Source: Burkholderiaceae bacterium (GTDB taxonomy: Bacteria; Pseudomonadota; Gammaproteobacteria; Burkholderiales; Burkholderiaceae_E). Taken from it: a stretch of DNA of 64,000 bases. The stretch's first letter is position 1. Each line of letters starts with the position of its first letter. The translations under genes were made by a program, and so were the position numbers. Under the pieces are notes generated by a model. It made no database searches. It saw nothing but the letters and a program-made list of their open reading frames with translations, and had not been told where the DNA came from. Positions 25,405-35,625 of the stretch are shown here, in pieces. The stretch lies in NCBI GenBank assembly GCA_024637395.1, contig JAGXFG010000004.1:23836-87835 (forward strand). The letters are read 5' to 3'.

Positions 25405-26178
25405 ATGAAAACGCCGCTGAACTGGGCTGGCAACGCGATCGCACGCTACTTGAGCAAGCGTTCGCGCGCCTACGCTCCGCCCAGCACGAGCACCCCCGAA
25501 CTGCTGGCCCGCTCGCTGCGGGTGGCAGATGTGCTGCTGGTTGAAGGAGACACCAGAATCTCTGGCGTCATCAAGTACCTCACCCAATCCACCTGGTCGC
25601 ATGCGGCGCTCTATGTCGGCAACGTCACCGAAGCGACCGGCAATGATCCGCCGGTCCTGCTCGAGGCCGACCTGGTCGAGGGAGTCAGGCTAGTGCCGCT
25701 CAGCGCCTATGCCAGCATGCATACGCGGATCTGCCGTCCGGTTGCGCTCAGCGAGGAAGCCAGCCGGGAAGTCGTACGGACCGCACTGAATCGGCTTGGT
25801 CACACCTACGACCTCAAGAATGTCATCGACCTGGCGCGCTACCTGATTCCGACACCGCCGGTACCGGCCCGCTGGCGGCGGCAGATGCTCTTCTTCGGCA
25901 GCGGCGACCCGACTCGTGCCATCTGCTCGACCCTGATCGCGCAATCCTTTCAGAGCATCCAGTACCCGATCCTGCCGCACGTCGAGCGCATCAAGGCGCT
26001 GCGCCGCGACGGCAAGCACCGCTTTCGCGAGATCCTGCGCTTTCGTCACCACAGCCTGTTCACGCCGCGCGACTTCGACATTTCACCGTTCTTCGCAATC
26101 GTCAAGCCGCGGATCGAAGCCGGGTTCAACTATCGAACGCTGGAGTGGGCCCCTGACCAGGACCCGCCGGCGCAGTAG
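25405..26178 (+). CDS. YiiX/YaeF-type permuted papain-like amidase (C92/NlpC-P60-like)
   Basis: 257-residue protein with the circularly permuted NlpC/P60 order: His66 in STWSHAALYVGNV comes before Cys174 in RAICSTLIAQSFQ, with an acidic residue at LLEADLVEGV (Glu88). Such enzymes cleave amide or ester bonds in lipids, peptides or peptidoglycan; the actual substrate is unknown. No signal peptide or TM helix is apparent, so it acts in the cytosol or at a membrane surface. ATG 25405 is supported by GGGAG 9 nt upstream. It is the only plus-strand gene in the 25-36 kb block and converges on the class III aminotransferase with a 6-nt gap. Confidence 0.85.
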   Translation: MKTPLNWAGNAIARYLSKRSRAYAPPSTSTPELLARSLRVADVLLVEGDTRISGVIKYLTQSTWSHAALYVGNVTEATGNDPPVLLEADLVEGVRLVPLSAYASMHTRICRPVALSEEASREVVRTALNRLGHTYDLKNVIDLARYLIPTPPVPARWRRQMLFFGSGDPTRAICSTLIAQSFQSIQYPILPHVERIKALRRDGKHRFREILRFRHHSLFTPRDFDISPFFAIVKPRIEAGFNYRTLEWAPDQDPPAQ

Positions 26179-26184
26179 CGGTTC

Positions 26185-27555
26185 TCAGGCCTTGGCGGCG
26201 CCGGCACGGATCCGGAACTTCTGGTCGATCCCGTGGATGGCGGCGTCGATCGACGCATCGAGCACATCGGCGATCATCTGGCCGTGGCCCTCGTCGATGA
26301 TGAATGGCGGGGCCAGCAGCACGTGGTCGCCCTGCCGGCCATCGATCGTGCCACCCATCGGATAACACAACATTCCGCGCGACATCGCATGGCGCTTGAT
26401 CGCCGCATGCAGTTTCGCGGCCGGGTCGAAGGGCTGCTTGGTAGCGCGATCGAGCACCAGCTCGACGCCGATGAACAGTCCACGGCCACGCACGTCACCA
26501 ACATGGGGGTGGTCGGCGAAGCGTTCCTCCAGTTCCTGGCGCAAGCCGGCGCCACGAAGGCGAACATTCTCGAGCAGATCATCGTCGCGGATCGTGTGTT
26601 GCACCGCCAGCGCAGCTGCACAGCCAATGGCGTGCCCCAGGTAGGTGTGGCCGTGCTGGAAGAACCCCGAGCCATCTCGAATCGCCTCGAAGATGTGCTT
26701 GCCGACCATCACCGCACCGATCGGCTGGTAACCGGCTCCCAGACCCTTGGCGATGGTCAACAGATCGGGGATCACGCCCTCCTGCTCGCAGGCGAACAGC
26801 GTCCCGGTGCGGCCCATGCCGCACATCACCTCGTCGAGGATCATCAATATGCCGTGGCGATCGCAGATCTCGCGAATCCGGCGGAAGTACCCCGGCGCCG
26901 GCGCCACCGCGCCCATCGTGGCGCCAACCACTGGTTCGGCGACGAAACCGATCACCGTCCCCGGACCCAGGCGTTCGATCGCCTCCTCGAGTTCGTCCGC
27001 GACCCGCTGTCCGTAGGCCTCGAGGGTCTCGTCCGGTCTCTGGTCGCGATAGGGGTAGCACGGCGCAATGTGGGTCACGTCCATCAGCATCGGCTGGAAC
27101 TGGGCACGCCGCCAGGCGTTCCCGCCGACCGCCAGGGCGCCGAGCGTGTTGCCGTGGTAGCTCTGGCGCCGGGCGATGAAGTGCTGGCGCTGCGTTTCAC
27201 CCTTCTCGAGGAAATACTGGCGCCCCATCTTGAGCGCAGTCTCGATTGCTTCCGAGCCGCCGGAAACGAAATAGACCCGCTCCAGGCCCGCTGGCGCCGC
27301 CGCGACCAGAAAATCCGCGAGTTCCTCCATCGGCTTGGTGGTGAAGAAGGAACTATGGGCGTAGGCAAGCTGGCTGGCCTGGCGCTGGATGGCCTCGATC
27401 ACCCGCGGATGACTGTGCCCGAGGCATGAAACTGCGGCCCCGCCGCTTGCGTCGAGGTAGCGACGACCGTCGGATCCGATCAGGAACGGGCCGTCGCCGG
27501 CGATCGCGGTCGGATAGCTGGCGCGTGCGTCACGATGAAAGACATGACTCAACAT
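26185..27555 (-). CDS. PLP-dependent aminotransferase, class III (omega-aminotransferase-like)
   Basis: 456-residue fold type I, class III enzyme transferring terminal amino groups of omega-amino acids, amines or ornithine-like substrates to a 2-oxo acid. Motifs: DASGGAAVSCLGHSHP, YFVSGGSEAIETALKMGRQY, SYHGNTLGALAVGG, LILDEVMCGMGRTG, PLP lysine Lys270 in LLTIAKGLGAGYQPIGAV, and a C-terminal LLAPPFIIDE. ATG 27555 has GGAGA about 8-10 nt upstream. Lies 73 nt after yejF on the same strand, so it is probably the distal gene of the Yej-type operon and may act on an imported peptide or amine. A GABA transaminase role linked to gabD 8 kb away is possible but not shown. Confidence 0.88.
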   Translation of the reverse strand: MLSHVFHRDARASYPTAIAGDGPFLIGSDGRRYLDASGGAAVSCLGHSHPRVIEAIQRQASQLAYAHSSFFTTKPMEELADFLVAAAPAGLERVYFVSGGSEAIETALKMGRQYFLEKGETQRQHFIARRQSYHGNTLGALAVGGNAWRRAQFQPMLMDVTHIAPCYPYRDQRPDETLEAYGQRVADELEEAIERLGPGTVIGFVAEPVVGATMGAVAPAPGYFRRIREICDRHGILMILDEVMCGMGRTGTLFACEQEGVIPDLLTIAKGLGAGYQPIGAVMVGKHIFEAIRDGSGFFQHGHTYLGHAIGCAAALAVQHTIRDDDLLENVRLRGAGLRQELEERFADHPHVGDVRGRGLFIGVELVLDRATKQPFDPAAKLHAAIKRHAMSRGMLCYPMGGTIDGRQGDHVLLAPPFIIDEGHGQMIADVLDASIDAAIHGIDQKFRIRAGAAKA

Positions 27556-27628
27556 TATTTGTTCTCCGGGAGGTAGTGCGGTACCTGCCCATGATAACCG
27601 AGGGCATCGCAGCGCCCGGCTGGCCGGC

Positions 27629-29455
27629 TCAGTCGGCCAGCCGCGGCACGGCCGCGAGCAGCGCCCGGGTATAAGGGTGCTGCGGTGCGCTGAGCAGCCG
27701 CTCGGCGGCTCCAGCCTCAACGATCCGGCCATCCTTCATCACGGCAATCTCATGGGCCAGGTATTCGACCACCCCGAAGTTGTGCGTAATGAAGAGATAG
27801 GCCACGCCCAGCTCATCCTGCAACTCCAGCAACAGGTTGAGGATCTGAGCCTGGACCGAGACGTCCAGAGCCGAGGTCGGCTCGTCGGCGATGATCAGGC
27901 GCGGCTCGACCGCCAGTGCCCGCGCGATTGCGAGGCGCTGGCGCTGGCCTCCCGAAAACTCGTGCGGATAGCGCGCCAGCGCGTCGCGATGAATTCCGAC
28001 CTTGTCGAGCAATCTCCGGACCCGCTGGCTGCGCTCCGAGGCGCTGATTTCCGGACAAAGCGAGGCCACCCCTTCCTCGAGGATTTCCTGCACCCGCATG
28101 CGGGGATTGAGCGATGCAAACGGATCCTGGAACACGATCTGGGCTCCGGCACGCGCGGCGCGCAGGCCGGCACCGTGCAGGTCAGCGAGATTCTGGCCGT
28201 GCAACTGGGCCGTGCCGCCGATCTCGGCGACGCCCCGCAACAACTGCAACACCGCCTTGGCAACTGTGGTCTTGCCGCTGCCCGATTCGCCGACCAACGC
28301 CAAAGTCCGTCCCGAGCGCACTTCGAAGCTGACCCCGTCGACCGCCTTGACATGGCCGACGGTACGCTGGAACAGACCCTTGCGGATCGGGAACCAGACG
28401 CGGTAATCGCGCACCGCGAGCACGACCTCCCGGTCGCGTTCAGCGTGCACGGCGCTCGCCCCGGGCGGCGTCGAGCGGCTCGCTCGCGGCGTCGGGTCGC
28501 TGCCGTCATAAAGGAAACAGCGCACCGTGTGGCCGTCGGCCGCGGCGATCAACTCGGGAGTCGTGATGCGGCATTGCTCCATGACGTCGGCGCAACGTTC
28601 GGCAAAGCGACATCCGGTAAATCTGCCCAGCAACTGCGGCACCGAGCCGGGTATCGATGCCAGGCGCTGCCCGCGCTTGCCGCTGCCGGGCAGAGCAGCG
28701 AACAGATTGGCAGCGTAGGGATGGAGCGGGCGCGCAAAGAAGTCTTTCGCGGTGGCCACCTCGACCACCTGCCCCGCATACATCAGCGCCACCCGATGGG
28801 CCATCTTCGCAACGATCGCCAGGTCGTGGGTGATCAGCAGCAAGGCCATCTTGTGACTGGCCTGGAGTTCCTGGAGCAGGTCGAGGATCTGGGCCTGGAT
28901 CGTCACGTCGAGCGCCGTGGTGGGCTCGTCGGCGATCAGCAGGTCGGGTTCCGCGGCCAGCGCAATCGCGATCATCACCCGCTGCTTCTGCCCGCCCGAC
29001 ATCTGGAACGGATAGTCGTTGACTCGGCGCTGCGGCTCGGGGATTCCGACCCGCTCCAGCCATTCGATGGTGCGCGCCAGCGCCGCCGCGCCGCGCAGGT
29101 CGGTGTGGCGCTCGATCACCTCACCGATTTGCCGGCCAATGGTCATCACCGGGTTGAGGCTGGTGGCCGGTTCCTGGAAGATGATCCCGATGCTGCTGCC
29201 GCGCACGTCACGCATAGCGGTCTCGGGCAGTTGCAGCAGGTCGCGCCCGTGCAGTTCCACCCGGCCATTGCTGACCCGGCCGCTATCGGGCAGCAGTCGC
29301 ATCAGCGAGAGCGCCGTCACCGACTTGCCGCAGCCCGATTCACCGACCAGTGCGAAGGTTTCACCAGCCGCGATGGAGAGGGTCACGCCCTCGACCGGTG
29401 TGATCTCTCCCCGCTCGGTGCCGATTACGGTACTGAGGTCGTCGATTCTGATCAT
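27629..29455 (-). CDS. yejF: ABC peptide importer ATPase, two fused nucleotide-binding domains (YejF/DppDF type)
   Basis: 608-residue cytosolic ATPase containing two complete ABC units: unit 1 with [41 protein letters not shown] and [13 protein letters not shown], then an oligopeptide-transporter C-terminal stretch with a Cys-rich segment ([14 protein letters not shown]); unit 2 with [43 protein letters not shown] and [13 protein letters not shown]. This tandem layout is YejF/GsiA-like. Start ATG 29455 overlaps the yejE stop by 4 nt. Energises uptake of peptides or similar compounds by the YejBE channel and YejA-like receptor encoded upstream. Confidence 0.93.
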   Translation of the reverse strand: MIRIDDLSTVIGTERGEITPVEGVTLSIAAGETFALVGESGCGKSVTALSLMRLLPDSGRVSNGRVELHGRDLLQLPETAMRDVRGSSIGIIFQEPATSLNPVMTIGRQIGEVIERHTDLRGAAALARTIEWLERVGIPEPQRRVNDYPFQMSGGQKQRVMIAIALAAEPDLLIADEPTTALDVTIQAQILDLLQELQASHKMALLLITHDLAIVAKMAHRVALMYAGQVVEVATAKDFFARPLHPYAANLFAALPGSGKRGQRLASIPGSVPQLLGRFTGCRFAERCADVMEQCRITTPELIAAADGHTVRCFLYDGSDPTPRASRSTPPGASAVHAERDREVVLAVRDYRVWFPIRKGLFQRTVGHVKAVDGVSFEVRSGRTLALVGESGSGKTTVAKAVLQLLRGVAEIGGTAQLHGQNLADLHGAGLRAARAGAQIVFQDPFASLNPRMRVQEILEEGVASLCPEISASERSQRVRRLLDKVGIHRDALARYPHEFSGGQRQRLAIARALAVEPRLIIADEPTSALDVSVQAQILNLLLELQDELGVAYLFITHNFGVVEYLAHEIAVMKDGRIVEAGAAERLLSAPQHPYTRALLAAVPRLAD

Positions 29456-30966
29456 GGCGCCAGCCCGCCAATCGGTGGCTTCTCATCGGTGCCGCCGGCT
29501 GCGCCCTGATCGTCGCTGTCCGCGGCCACCGAGCGTGAACGCCGGATCCTGAACGCGCTCGCCCGCGGGTCGAAGGCTTCCCGCACGGCGCTGGCAAAAA
29601 ACTGCATCGCCAGCACCAGCGTGACCATGAAGGCGAACGCGGCCAGCAGGTTCCACCACACCACCGGGTCGCGCGACATCTCGTTGCGGGCGGTGTTGAT
29701 CATCGTTCCGAAGCTGTTGGTGGTCGGGTCGACGCCGACACCGACGTACGAGAGCACGGCCTCGTAGAGCACCAGCCCGGAGAAATCGAGCACCGCCACG
29801 ATCAGGACGATATGGGTGACGTTGGGCAGGATGTGGCGGCGCATGATGCCGCTGTCGGGAACGCCAAATGCCCGTGCGGCCTGGACATATTCGAGTTCCG
29901 AGAGCTTGAGGGTTTCGGCCCGCAGCATCCGGGCGAGACTTGCCCACCCCGTCAGACCAAGGATGCCCGAGAGCAGGAACAGGCGCAGGTCGGCGCGTTC
30001 CAGCCCGGTCTCGAACAGCTGCGGATTCTTGTCGATGAACACCTGGATCATCAGCACGAAGGCTGCGATCAGCAGCACCGAAGGTATCGACGACATCACG
30101 GTGTAGAGATACTGGATGGCGTCGTCGACGCGGCCCTTGAAATAGCCGGCGAGAATTCCGAACACAATCGCGAATGGCAGGGTTGCAATCGTCGCCAGCG
30201 AACCGATTACGACCGCCGTCCGGATCGACTTGATCGCCTGGTAGAGCACGTCGTTGCCGGTCTGGTCGGTACCCATGACGTGATAGAACGGCCACAGTGC
30301 CGCGACCCACCCGAGCAGCAGCAACAGCACTGTTGCGGTCAACAGAATCGCGCGCAACGGCACCGCTGTGCGGCGCTGCCAGATCTCGGCCAGCGCAGCG
30401 CGCACCGCGGAGCTGGCCACTGAACCTGCCCTGAGCGCTGAGGCGGTCAGCCACAGTGCCAGCGCTCCAAGCGCGCCGCCCAGCAGCCCGTTGGCCGAGC
30501 GCCGTGCCACGTCCGGGAACCATTCTCGTTCGGCGTCCTTCAGGTGGGCTCCCCCGTGGGCCAGGCGCGGGTAGTCCCTCACCGTACGCCCGTCGATGAG
30601 CATCGATTCCTTGGAATACTGGTGGGTTCCCAGCGGCACCGAATAGGTCCTTTCCCGCGCTTCGCGCGGTCCCGCCAGCACCGCATCGAGCACCGAGAGA
30701 GTGCTGGTGGCATACGCTGGCGCGACATCGGCCTTCGCGCCGGGAACTGGCGGCAGCTGTGGCCGGTAATGCAGCGAGTCCAGTCCGGCCACCAGCAGGA
30801 ACAGTGCCAGCACCACCCCGGCCGACATCGCCACCGGGTCATGCAGGACGTGGCTCCAGGTCCGGCGCAGCGTGGGCGTGCGCCAGACGTGGCGGAGGTA
30901 GAACCCGAGCGCAATCAGCAGCGCGTAGAGTGCGAGGTCGGTGGCCAGGAAGACGATCTTGGGCAT
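29452..30966 (-). CDS. yejE: ABC peptide importer permease, YejE/DppC type with extended N-terminal region
   Basis: Inner-membrane permease of 504 residues. The C-terminal half is a standard binding-protein-dependent permease: GTDQTGNDVLYQAIKSIR, six TM segments and the EAA loop YVQAARAFGVPDSGIMRRHILPN that docks the ATPase. Before it lies about 160 residues of extra sequence with its own TM helix near residues 40-60 and a soluble, probably periplasmic, stretch, so the protein is well longer than E. coli YejE (341). Overlaps yejF by 4 nt and follows yejB by 9 nt. The extension probably packs against the equally enlarged receptor protein (inference). Confidence 0.91.
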   Translation of the reverse strand: MPKIVFLATDLALYALLIALGFYLRHVWRTPTLRRTWSHVLHDPVAMSAGVVLALFLLVAGLDSLHYRPQLPPVPGAKADVAPAYATSTLSVLDAVLAGPREARERTYSVPLGTHQYSKESMLIDGRTVRDYPRLAHGGAHLKDAEREWFPDVARRSANGLLGGALGALALWLTASALRAGSVASSAVRAALAEIWQRRTAVPLRAILLTATVLLLLLGWVAALWPFYHVMGTDQTGNDVLYQAIKSIRTAVVIGSLATIATLPFAIVFGILAGYFKGRVDDAIQYLYTVMSSIPSVLLIAAFVLMIQVFIDKNPQLFETGLERADLRLFLLSGILGLTGWASLARMLRAETLKLSELEYVQAARAFGVPDSGIMRRHILPNVTHIVLIVAVLDFSGLVLYEAVLSYVGVGVDPTTNSFGTMINTARNEMSRDPVVWWNLLAAFAFMVTLVLAMQFFASAVREAFDPRASAFRIRRSRSVAADSDDQGAAGGTDEKPPIGGLAP

Positions 30967-30975
30967 GGTGTTCTC

Positions 30976-31953
30976 CTAGCTCAACCGGATCCGAGGATCG
31001 GCAATGGTGTAGGAGATGTCGGTCAGGATCAGCCCGACGATGTAGAGCGCCGAGCCGACGAACACCATCGCGCGGACCACCGCGAAATCCTGGCCGTTGA
31101 TCGCGTCGATCGTGTAGCTGCCCAGCCCCGGGATGCCGAAGAACGATTCCATGATCAGGGCGCCCATGAACAGCAGCGGCAACACCGCCACGGTGCTGGT
31201 CAGGATCGGCAGCAGCGCGTTGCGCAACACGTGGCCGAAGAGCACGGCCGGCTCCGACAGCCCCTTGGCGCGGGCCGTGCGCACGTAGTCCTTGCCAATT
31301 TCCTCGAGGAACATGGTGCGGTAGAAAAGCGCGTCCGAACCCAGCCGCGACACCACCCCAATGAGCACCGGCAGGGTGATGAAGATCACCAGGTTCCAGC
31401 CGCCGGCAAAACCCGATATCGGCACCAGCTTGAGCAGCTTGCTGAACAGGTACTGCCCGAGAATTATGTAGAACAGCGCCGAGACCGACATCATGAAGAC
31501 CGCCAGCGCCACTCCCCAGAACTCCAGGTAGGTGCTGCGAAAGAACACCATCACCAGCGCGTAGACGATCACCACGAACAGCCCGAGCACAAAGGTCGGC
31601 GCCGCCACCGCGATCGACGGTCCGACGCGCTGGCGCAACTCGTAGCCGATGTCGCGGCCGGTGTCGGAAGGTCCGAAGTCGAGCACGAACAGCTGCGCCG
31701 AGCGCTCGAAGAAGATGGTCTTCGTCGCCTTGTCCAGACCGGGAGCAACCGAGTTCCAGAGCAGCGGCTTGTCATAGCCGCGCTCGACCTTCCACTTCTC
31801 GATCGCGTCCTGCGAGACCCGCTTGCCGCCGATGTTCATGCGCGCCATGTCGTCAGGGGTATTGACGGTGAAGAAAAGCAGGAACGTGAACAGGTTGACG
31901 CCGACCAGGATCAGAAAGCCGTAGCCGATCCGGCGCACGATGTAGTTGATCAT
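30976..31953 (-). CDS. yejB: ABC peptide importer permease, YejB/DppB type
   Basis: 325-residue inner-membrane permease with N-terminal TM MINYIVRRIGYGFLILVGVNL, a periplasmic loop, then five TM segments and the EAA motif DYVRTARAKGLSEPAVLFGHV. Length and layout match DppB/OppB/YejB. GTG/ATG choice is simple: ATG 31953 shares 4 nt with the stop of the receptor gene, indicating coupled translation. Forms the translocation pore with YejE. Confidence 0.92.
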   Translation of the reverse strand: MINYIVRRIGYGFLILVGVNLFTFLLFFTVNTPDDMARMNIGGKRVSQDAIEKWKVERGYDKPLLWNSVAPGLDKATKTIFFERSAQLFVLDFGPSDTGRDIGYELRQRVGPSIAVAAPTFVLGLFVVIVYALVMVFFRSTYLEFWGVALAVFMMSVSALFYIILGQYLFSKLLKLVPISGFAGGWNLVIFITLPVLIGVVSRLGSDALFYRTMFLEEIGKDYVRTARAKGLSEPAVLFGHVLRNALLPILTSTVAVLPLLFMGALIMESFFGIPGLGSYTIDAINGQDFAVVRAMVFVGSALYIVGLILTDISYTIADPRIRLS

Positions 31954-34220
31954 GGCGCCCCTCCGGTCCGCGCCAGGGTGCGCGCAGCGGTCTCCTGCTC
32001 ACGTCTGCGCCAGACGAACCAGGCGGGCAGCACCGCGGCGAACAACAGCAACAACAGCAGCGGCATTGGCCACCACACCGGTTTGTTCCACTGCGCGATC
32101 AGCTTGGTGCGCAATTGCGGGTCAACGCGCAGGTAAGCGATGTGGTTGCGGATGATCTGGGTCGGCTTGCCGTTGCTGACCCACTGGTGATAGGCGGCGG
32201 CCGAAGTCGGGAAGTAGCCGAAGCTCCAGGGTGCGTCGCGCTGCAGGATGACGATCATCTGGTCGATCAGGCGCTGTTTCTCGGGACCGTCCTCGAGGTA
32301 CTTCATCTGATCGTAGAGTCGATCGTACTCGGCGCTCTCGTAGTTCGAGCTGTTCTCGCCGTTGCCGTTGGTGCGCACCTTGGAGTTGGGTCCGTAGAGT
32401 AGGAACAGGAAATTCTCGGCGTCCGGGTAGTCCGCCAGCCAGCCCCAGAAGAAAATCTGCGCGCTGCCCGAGTTGACCTTGTCCTGAAAGCGGTTGTAGT
32501 CGGTGGCCCGGACCTCCATCTGGACACCGATCTTGGCGAACTGCTTGACGTACCAGTCGAGCACCGCCTTGCTGCCGGGACCGGTGTTCTGGTAGTCGAA
32601 ATTCAGCACCAACGGCTTGCCGGAGACCGCGTCGCGCCCATCGGGGTAGCCGGCCTGCGCCAGCAGCGCCTTGGCCTCGGCGATCGGGCGCCGGAGCGGC
32701 TTGCCATCGCCGCCACGCGTATAGACCACGGGATTGAAGGCCGCCGGCCCGTCCTCGCGATAACCAAACAGCGACGGCGGCACCGGTCCCTGCGCCGCCG
32801 CGCCCTGGCCGCGCTCGAAGATGGCGATATGTTCTTCCCAGTTGATGGCTATCGACAGCGCCTGGCGCAACTTGCGGTTGCGCTCCTGGCGCTCGGGCGT
32901 ATCGCCCTTGCCCACCACCGGGTCCGCCCAGTTGAAGGCGATGTACCAGTTGTTGGACTCGATCGTGGTCGGCAGCCTGATGCCCTTGTCGCGATATTCC
33001 TTCTCGGTCTTCTTGTCGTCGCCCATCGCCACGAGCAGGCCGGTGCCGTAGTCGAGCCGCTCGATCGCCGGCGAGTCGTAGTAGCCCTGGAGGAACTTCG
33101 CCTGCAGTGGGACGGCCTCCTTCTCGATGTCAAAGACCACCTTGTCCACGAACGGCAGCGGCTTGCCGCAGTCATCGAGGTAACCCAGCTCGCGGTCCCC
33201 GGGTGCGCCCTCGCAGGGATATGTCTCCCCATGGAAGTTGGGATTGCGACTCAGCACGTGGCGGCGGTTCTCGAGATACTCGGTGACCATGAAAGGCCCG
33301 GTTCCGACCGGCCAGTAGTTCAGCGTCAGATTCTTCTCGGCCATTCCAGGCTGCGAATAGAACTTCTCCGCTTCCCAGGGAATCGGTGCGAAGAAAGTCA
33401 TCGCCAGCCAGTACTTGAATTGCGGATACTTGCCCATCACGCGGATGCGCAGCGTGTGCCGGTCGATCGCCTCGGTTCCCGGGAAAGGGTATTGGCGAAA
33501 GTCGAGAAACGGCAGGTCGCGATCGGTGGGGTCGAGCTTGCGGCGCAGTTCCCGATCGATCGCGACGATCTTCTTGCCGTATTCGGCCAACCCGACGATG
33601 TGCTCCGACATCGTCGAGAAGGCCGGTGACTTGATCCGCGGCGTCGCCAGCCGGCGGATCGAGTAGACGAAATCGTCGGCGGTCAGTTCCCTGGTGCCGG
33701 TATGTTCGAAATCGCTGATCTTGTAGCGCTCGGCCAGGTCTTCGGCGCGCAGCGAGTGGTAGTAATACTTGCCGCCGGGATCGGTAGCGAAGGCGGGGTG
33801 CGGGGCATATAGCACCCCGGGACTGATCCGGATGATGAACTCGGTCTCGGCGATCGTCTCGCCCGGCGCATCACCGGGTAACTCCCGGCCATCGCGGTCG
33901 CGGTAGACGGGCTTTGCCACCTCCACCGCCGAGCGCCCGATCAGCTCGTAGGGCCGCTTGAGGTAGTGGTATTGGTAGGGCGGTTCGTAGACCTGGTAGG
34001 TGAACGGGGTCTCGTCGTTGGAATATGAACTGGTCGGATCGAGATACTTCGGTGAGTGTCCCCGAAACGGCACGAACAGGGTATTGGTCGCCTCGGCCCC
34101 GGCAGCATGCGGATTGTTGCGGATCTCGGTGCAGCCGGTGATCAGAACTGCAGAGATCAGCATGGGCAACGCCAGTGCAGCCGCGCTGCAGCGCCTCAAA
34201 CCGTCTCCGATCGATCCCAT
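31950..34220 (-). CDS. yejA: ABC peptide importer substrate-binding lipoprotein (YejA/DppA-like, SBP_bac_5)
   Basis: 756-residue extracytoplasmic receptor. Lipoprotein signal with lipobox LITGC and acylated Cys30, so it is membrane-anchored. SBP_bac_5 features include TADDFVYSIRRLATP, FLDFRQYPFPGTEAIDRHTL, YWPVGTGPFMVTEY, LRQALSIAINWEEHIAIF and the C-terminal PDAENFLFLLYGPNS. It ends in a hydrophobic helix (WPMPLLLLLLFAAVLPAWFVW) plus a basic tail, an unusual C-terminal membrane anchor for this family. ATG 34220 is preferred over longer in-frame starts because it creates the signal sequence; the ribosome site (GGGGGC) is weak. Larger than E. coli YejA (604). The ligand is unknown. Confidence 0.88.
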   Translation of the reverse strand: MGSIGDGLRRCSAAALALPMLISAVLITGCTEIRNNPHAAGAEATNTLFVPFRGHSPKYLDPTSSYSNDETPFTYQVYEPPYQYHYLKRPYELIGRSAVEVAKPVYRDRDGRELPGDAPGETIAETEFIIRISPGVLYAPHPAFATDPGGKYYYHSLRAEDLAERYKISDFEHTGTRELTADDFVYSIRRLATPRIKSPAFSTMSEHIVGLAEYGKKIVAIDRELRRKLDPTDRDLPFLDFRQYPFPGTEAIDRHTLRIRVMGKYPQFKYWLAMTFFAPIPWEAEKFYSQPGMAEKNLTLNYWPVGTGPFMVTEYLENRRHVLSRNPNFHGETYPCEGAPGDRELGYLDDCGKPLPFVDKVVFDIEKEAVPLQAKFLQGYYDSPAIERLDYGTGLLVAMGDDKKTEKEYRDKGIRLPTTIESNNWYIAFNWADPVVGKGDTPERQERNRKLRQALSIAINWEEHIAIFERGQGAAAQGPVPPSLFGYREDGPAAFNPVVYTRGGDGKPLRRPIAEAKALLAQAGYPDGRDAVSGKPLVLNFDYQNTGPGSKAVLDWYVKQFAKIGVQMEVRATDYNRFQDKVNSGSAQIFFWGWLADYPDAENFLFLLYGPNSKVRTNGNGENSSNYESAEYDRLYDQMKYLEDGPEKQRLIDQMIVILQRDAPWSFGYFPTSAAAYHQWVSNGKPTQIIRNHIAYLRVDPQLRTKLIAQWNKPVWWPMPLLLLLLFAAVLPAWFVWRRREQETAARTLARTGGAP

Positions 34221-34368
34221 GCTGCCCCCGAACTGTCTGACCAACCACAGTGTTCGTCCACCCACCGCACGCGCCGGTCGCGCGATCACCGCCCAACTCG
34301 AACGCGATTTTCTCCGCTTCGGCGCGCCGGCCGCGCCTGAGCGCAATGGCAGCACGAAGGATAGCCGA

Positions 34369-35592
34369 CTAGACGCCGCGGTCGGTCTTGCCCCCGCTCC
34401 CGGCCGAGCGCGTCGCTCGCAGGTCTTGTGCCAGCAGGATCGCACCAGTGGCCAGCGTCGGCACCGCGAGCAATCCGAACGCAAGTGCGTAGCTGCCGCC
34501 GTTTTCAACCACCAGTGCGAATAGCGGTGGCCCCACCAGCACCCCGAAGAAGGTGAAGAACAGGGCGCCGCCAGTCGCCTCGACCGCCTGCCCAACCGGG
34601 GCTTGCCGGGCCACCTCCGCCAGATAAACGCCGTTCCAGCCGATCGCGGTCGCGCCAAACAACGCGCTGGCGGTCGCGGTAATGACCTGGGGCCAACTCG
34701 GGGAGAGCAACGCCATCGCCAGGGCGGCCAGTCCCATGCCGACACCAAGTCCCGCCAGGACCAGCAGCGGCCGGCCGCATTTATCCGCCAGGGCTCCCCA
34801 CACCACCCGCCCGACGATGCCAGCGGTCTGCGCCACGGCCAGCATCAGGCCGGCCTGCACCAGCGTCATTCCCTGGCCGCGCGTGAGATAGGTGACCAGG
34901 AAGGTCACCAGGCACAGCTGCACTGCCGAGAAGAGAAATGACGAGGCCGCCAGGCGCCGCAGAGCCGGCTCGCTCGCCACGATGTTGAGCGACCTCATTA
35001 CTCCCCCGGCACTGACCCGCCACAGGGGATCGATGTCATCGTCGAACTGGCTCCGAACCGACTGCGCCAGGGCGCAGACCGCCAGGCAACCGGCGCCAAC
35101 AGCCAGCACCGCCAGCCGCCAGCCGCCGGCCAGGACCAGCAGCGGTGCCAGCACTCCGGCCATGGCACCGCCCAAGGGAACGCCGGTCTGTTTGAGCGAG
35201 AACACCAGTGACATCAGATGCCGTGGCGTGGTCTTGACCAGCACGTGAGAACTGGCCGGGGTGACCGGGCCATAACCGGCGCCCAGCAACACCGCGCCGG
35301 CGACAAACCACGGGACGGTACCCACGGCGCTCAGCCCCAATCCGGCCGCACACAGAATCAGGCATACCTGAGTGACCCGAACCGCGCCGAGTTTCCTGAT
35401 CAGGTCTCCGCTGGCCACACTGGAGGCCATGCTGGCGCCATAGACCACCGCGATGAACAGCCCGACATAGCCGGCCGGGATATCAGCATCGACGGAAATG
35501 GCGGGCGCAATTGCGGGAATGGTGAGCACGGCCATTGAGACCAGAGCCTGAAAGGCCAGGGTCGCTCCCAAAGGCAATATGTTTTTGCGCAT
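34369..35592 (-). CDS. major facilitator superfamily (MFS) transporter
   Basis: 407-residue permease with about 12 TM helices. The motif between TM2 and TM3 is degenerate (GDLIRKLGAVRV), and between TM8 and TM9 WGALADKCGRPLLVLAG is close to the MFS signature. Looks like a cyanate/organic-anion (CynX/NNP-like) or drug-type member; I cannot assign a substrate. ATG 35592 is chosen over 35622 for its GGGGA sequence 5-6 nt upstream and a typical hydrophobic start. Lies 76 nt behind tRNA-Cys on the same strand and 148 nt before yejA. Confidence 0.87.
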   Translation of the reverse strand: MRKNILPLGATLAFQALVSMAVLTIPAIAPAISVDADIPAGYVGLFIAVVYGASMASSVASGDLIRKLGAVRVTQVCLILCAAGLGLSAVGTVPWFVAGAVLLGAGYGPVTPASSHVLVKTTPRHLMSLVFSLKQTGVPLGGAMAGVLAPLLVLAGGWRLAVLAVGAGCLAVCALAQSVRSQFDDDIDPLWRVSAGGVMRSLNIVASEPALRRLAASSFLFSAVQLCLVTFLVTYLTRGQGMTLVQAGLMLAVAQTAGIVGRVVWGALADKCGRPLLVLAGLGVGMGLAALAMALLSPSWPQVITATASALFGATAIGWNGVYLAEVARQAPVGQAVEATGGALFFTFFGVLVGPPLFALVVENGGSYALAFGLLAVPTLATGAILLAQDLRATRSAGSGGKTDRGV

Positions 35593-35625
35593 CAGGTCCC
35601 CGTCACCGGCTGCAAGCCGCACTCC

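Noticed and set aside
27677..29509. 610-codon open frame opposite yejF
   Set aside because: Antisense shadow; both ABC domains are intact on the minus strand.
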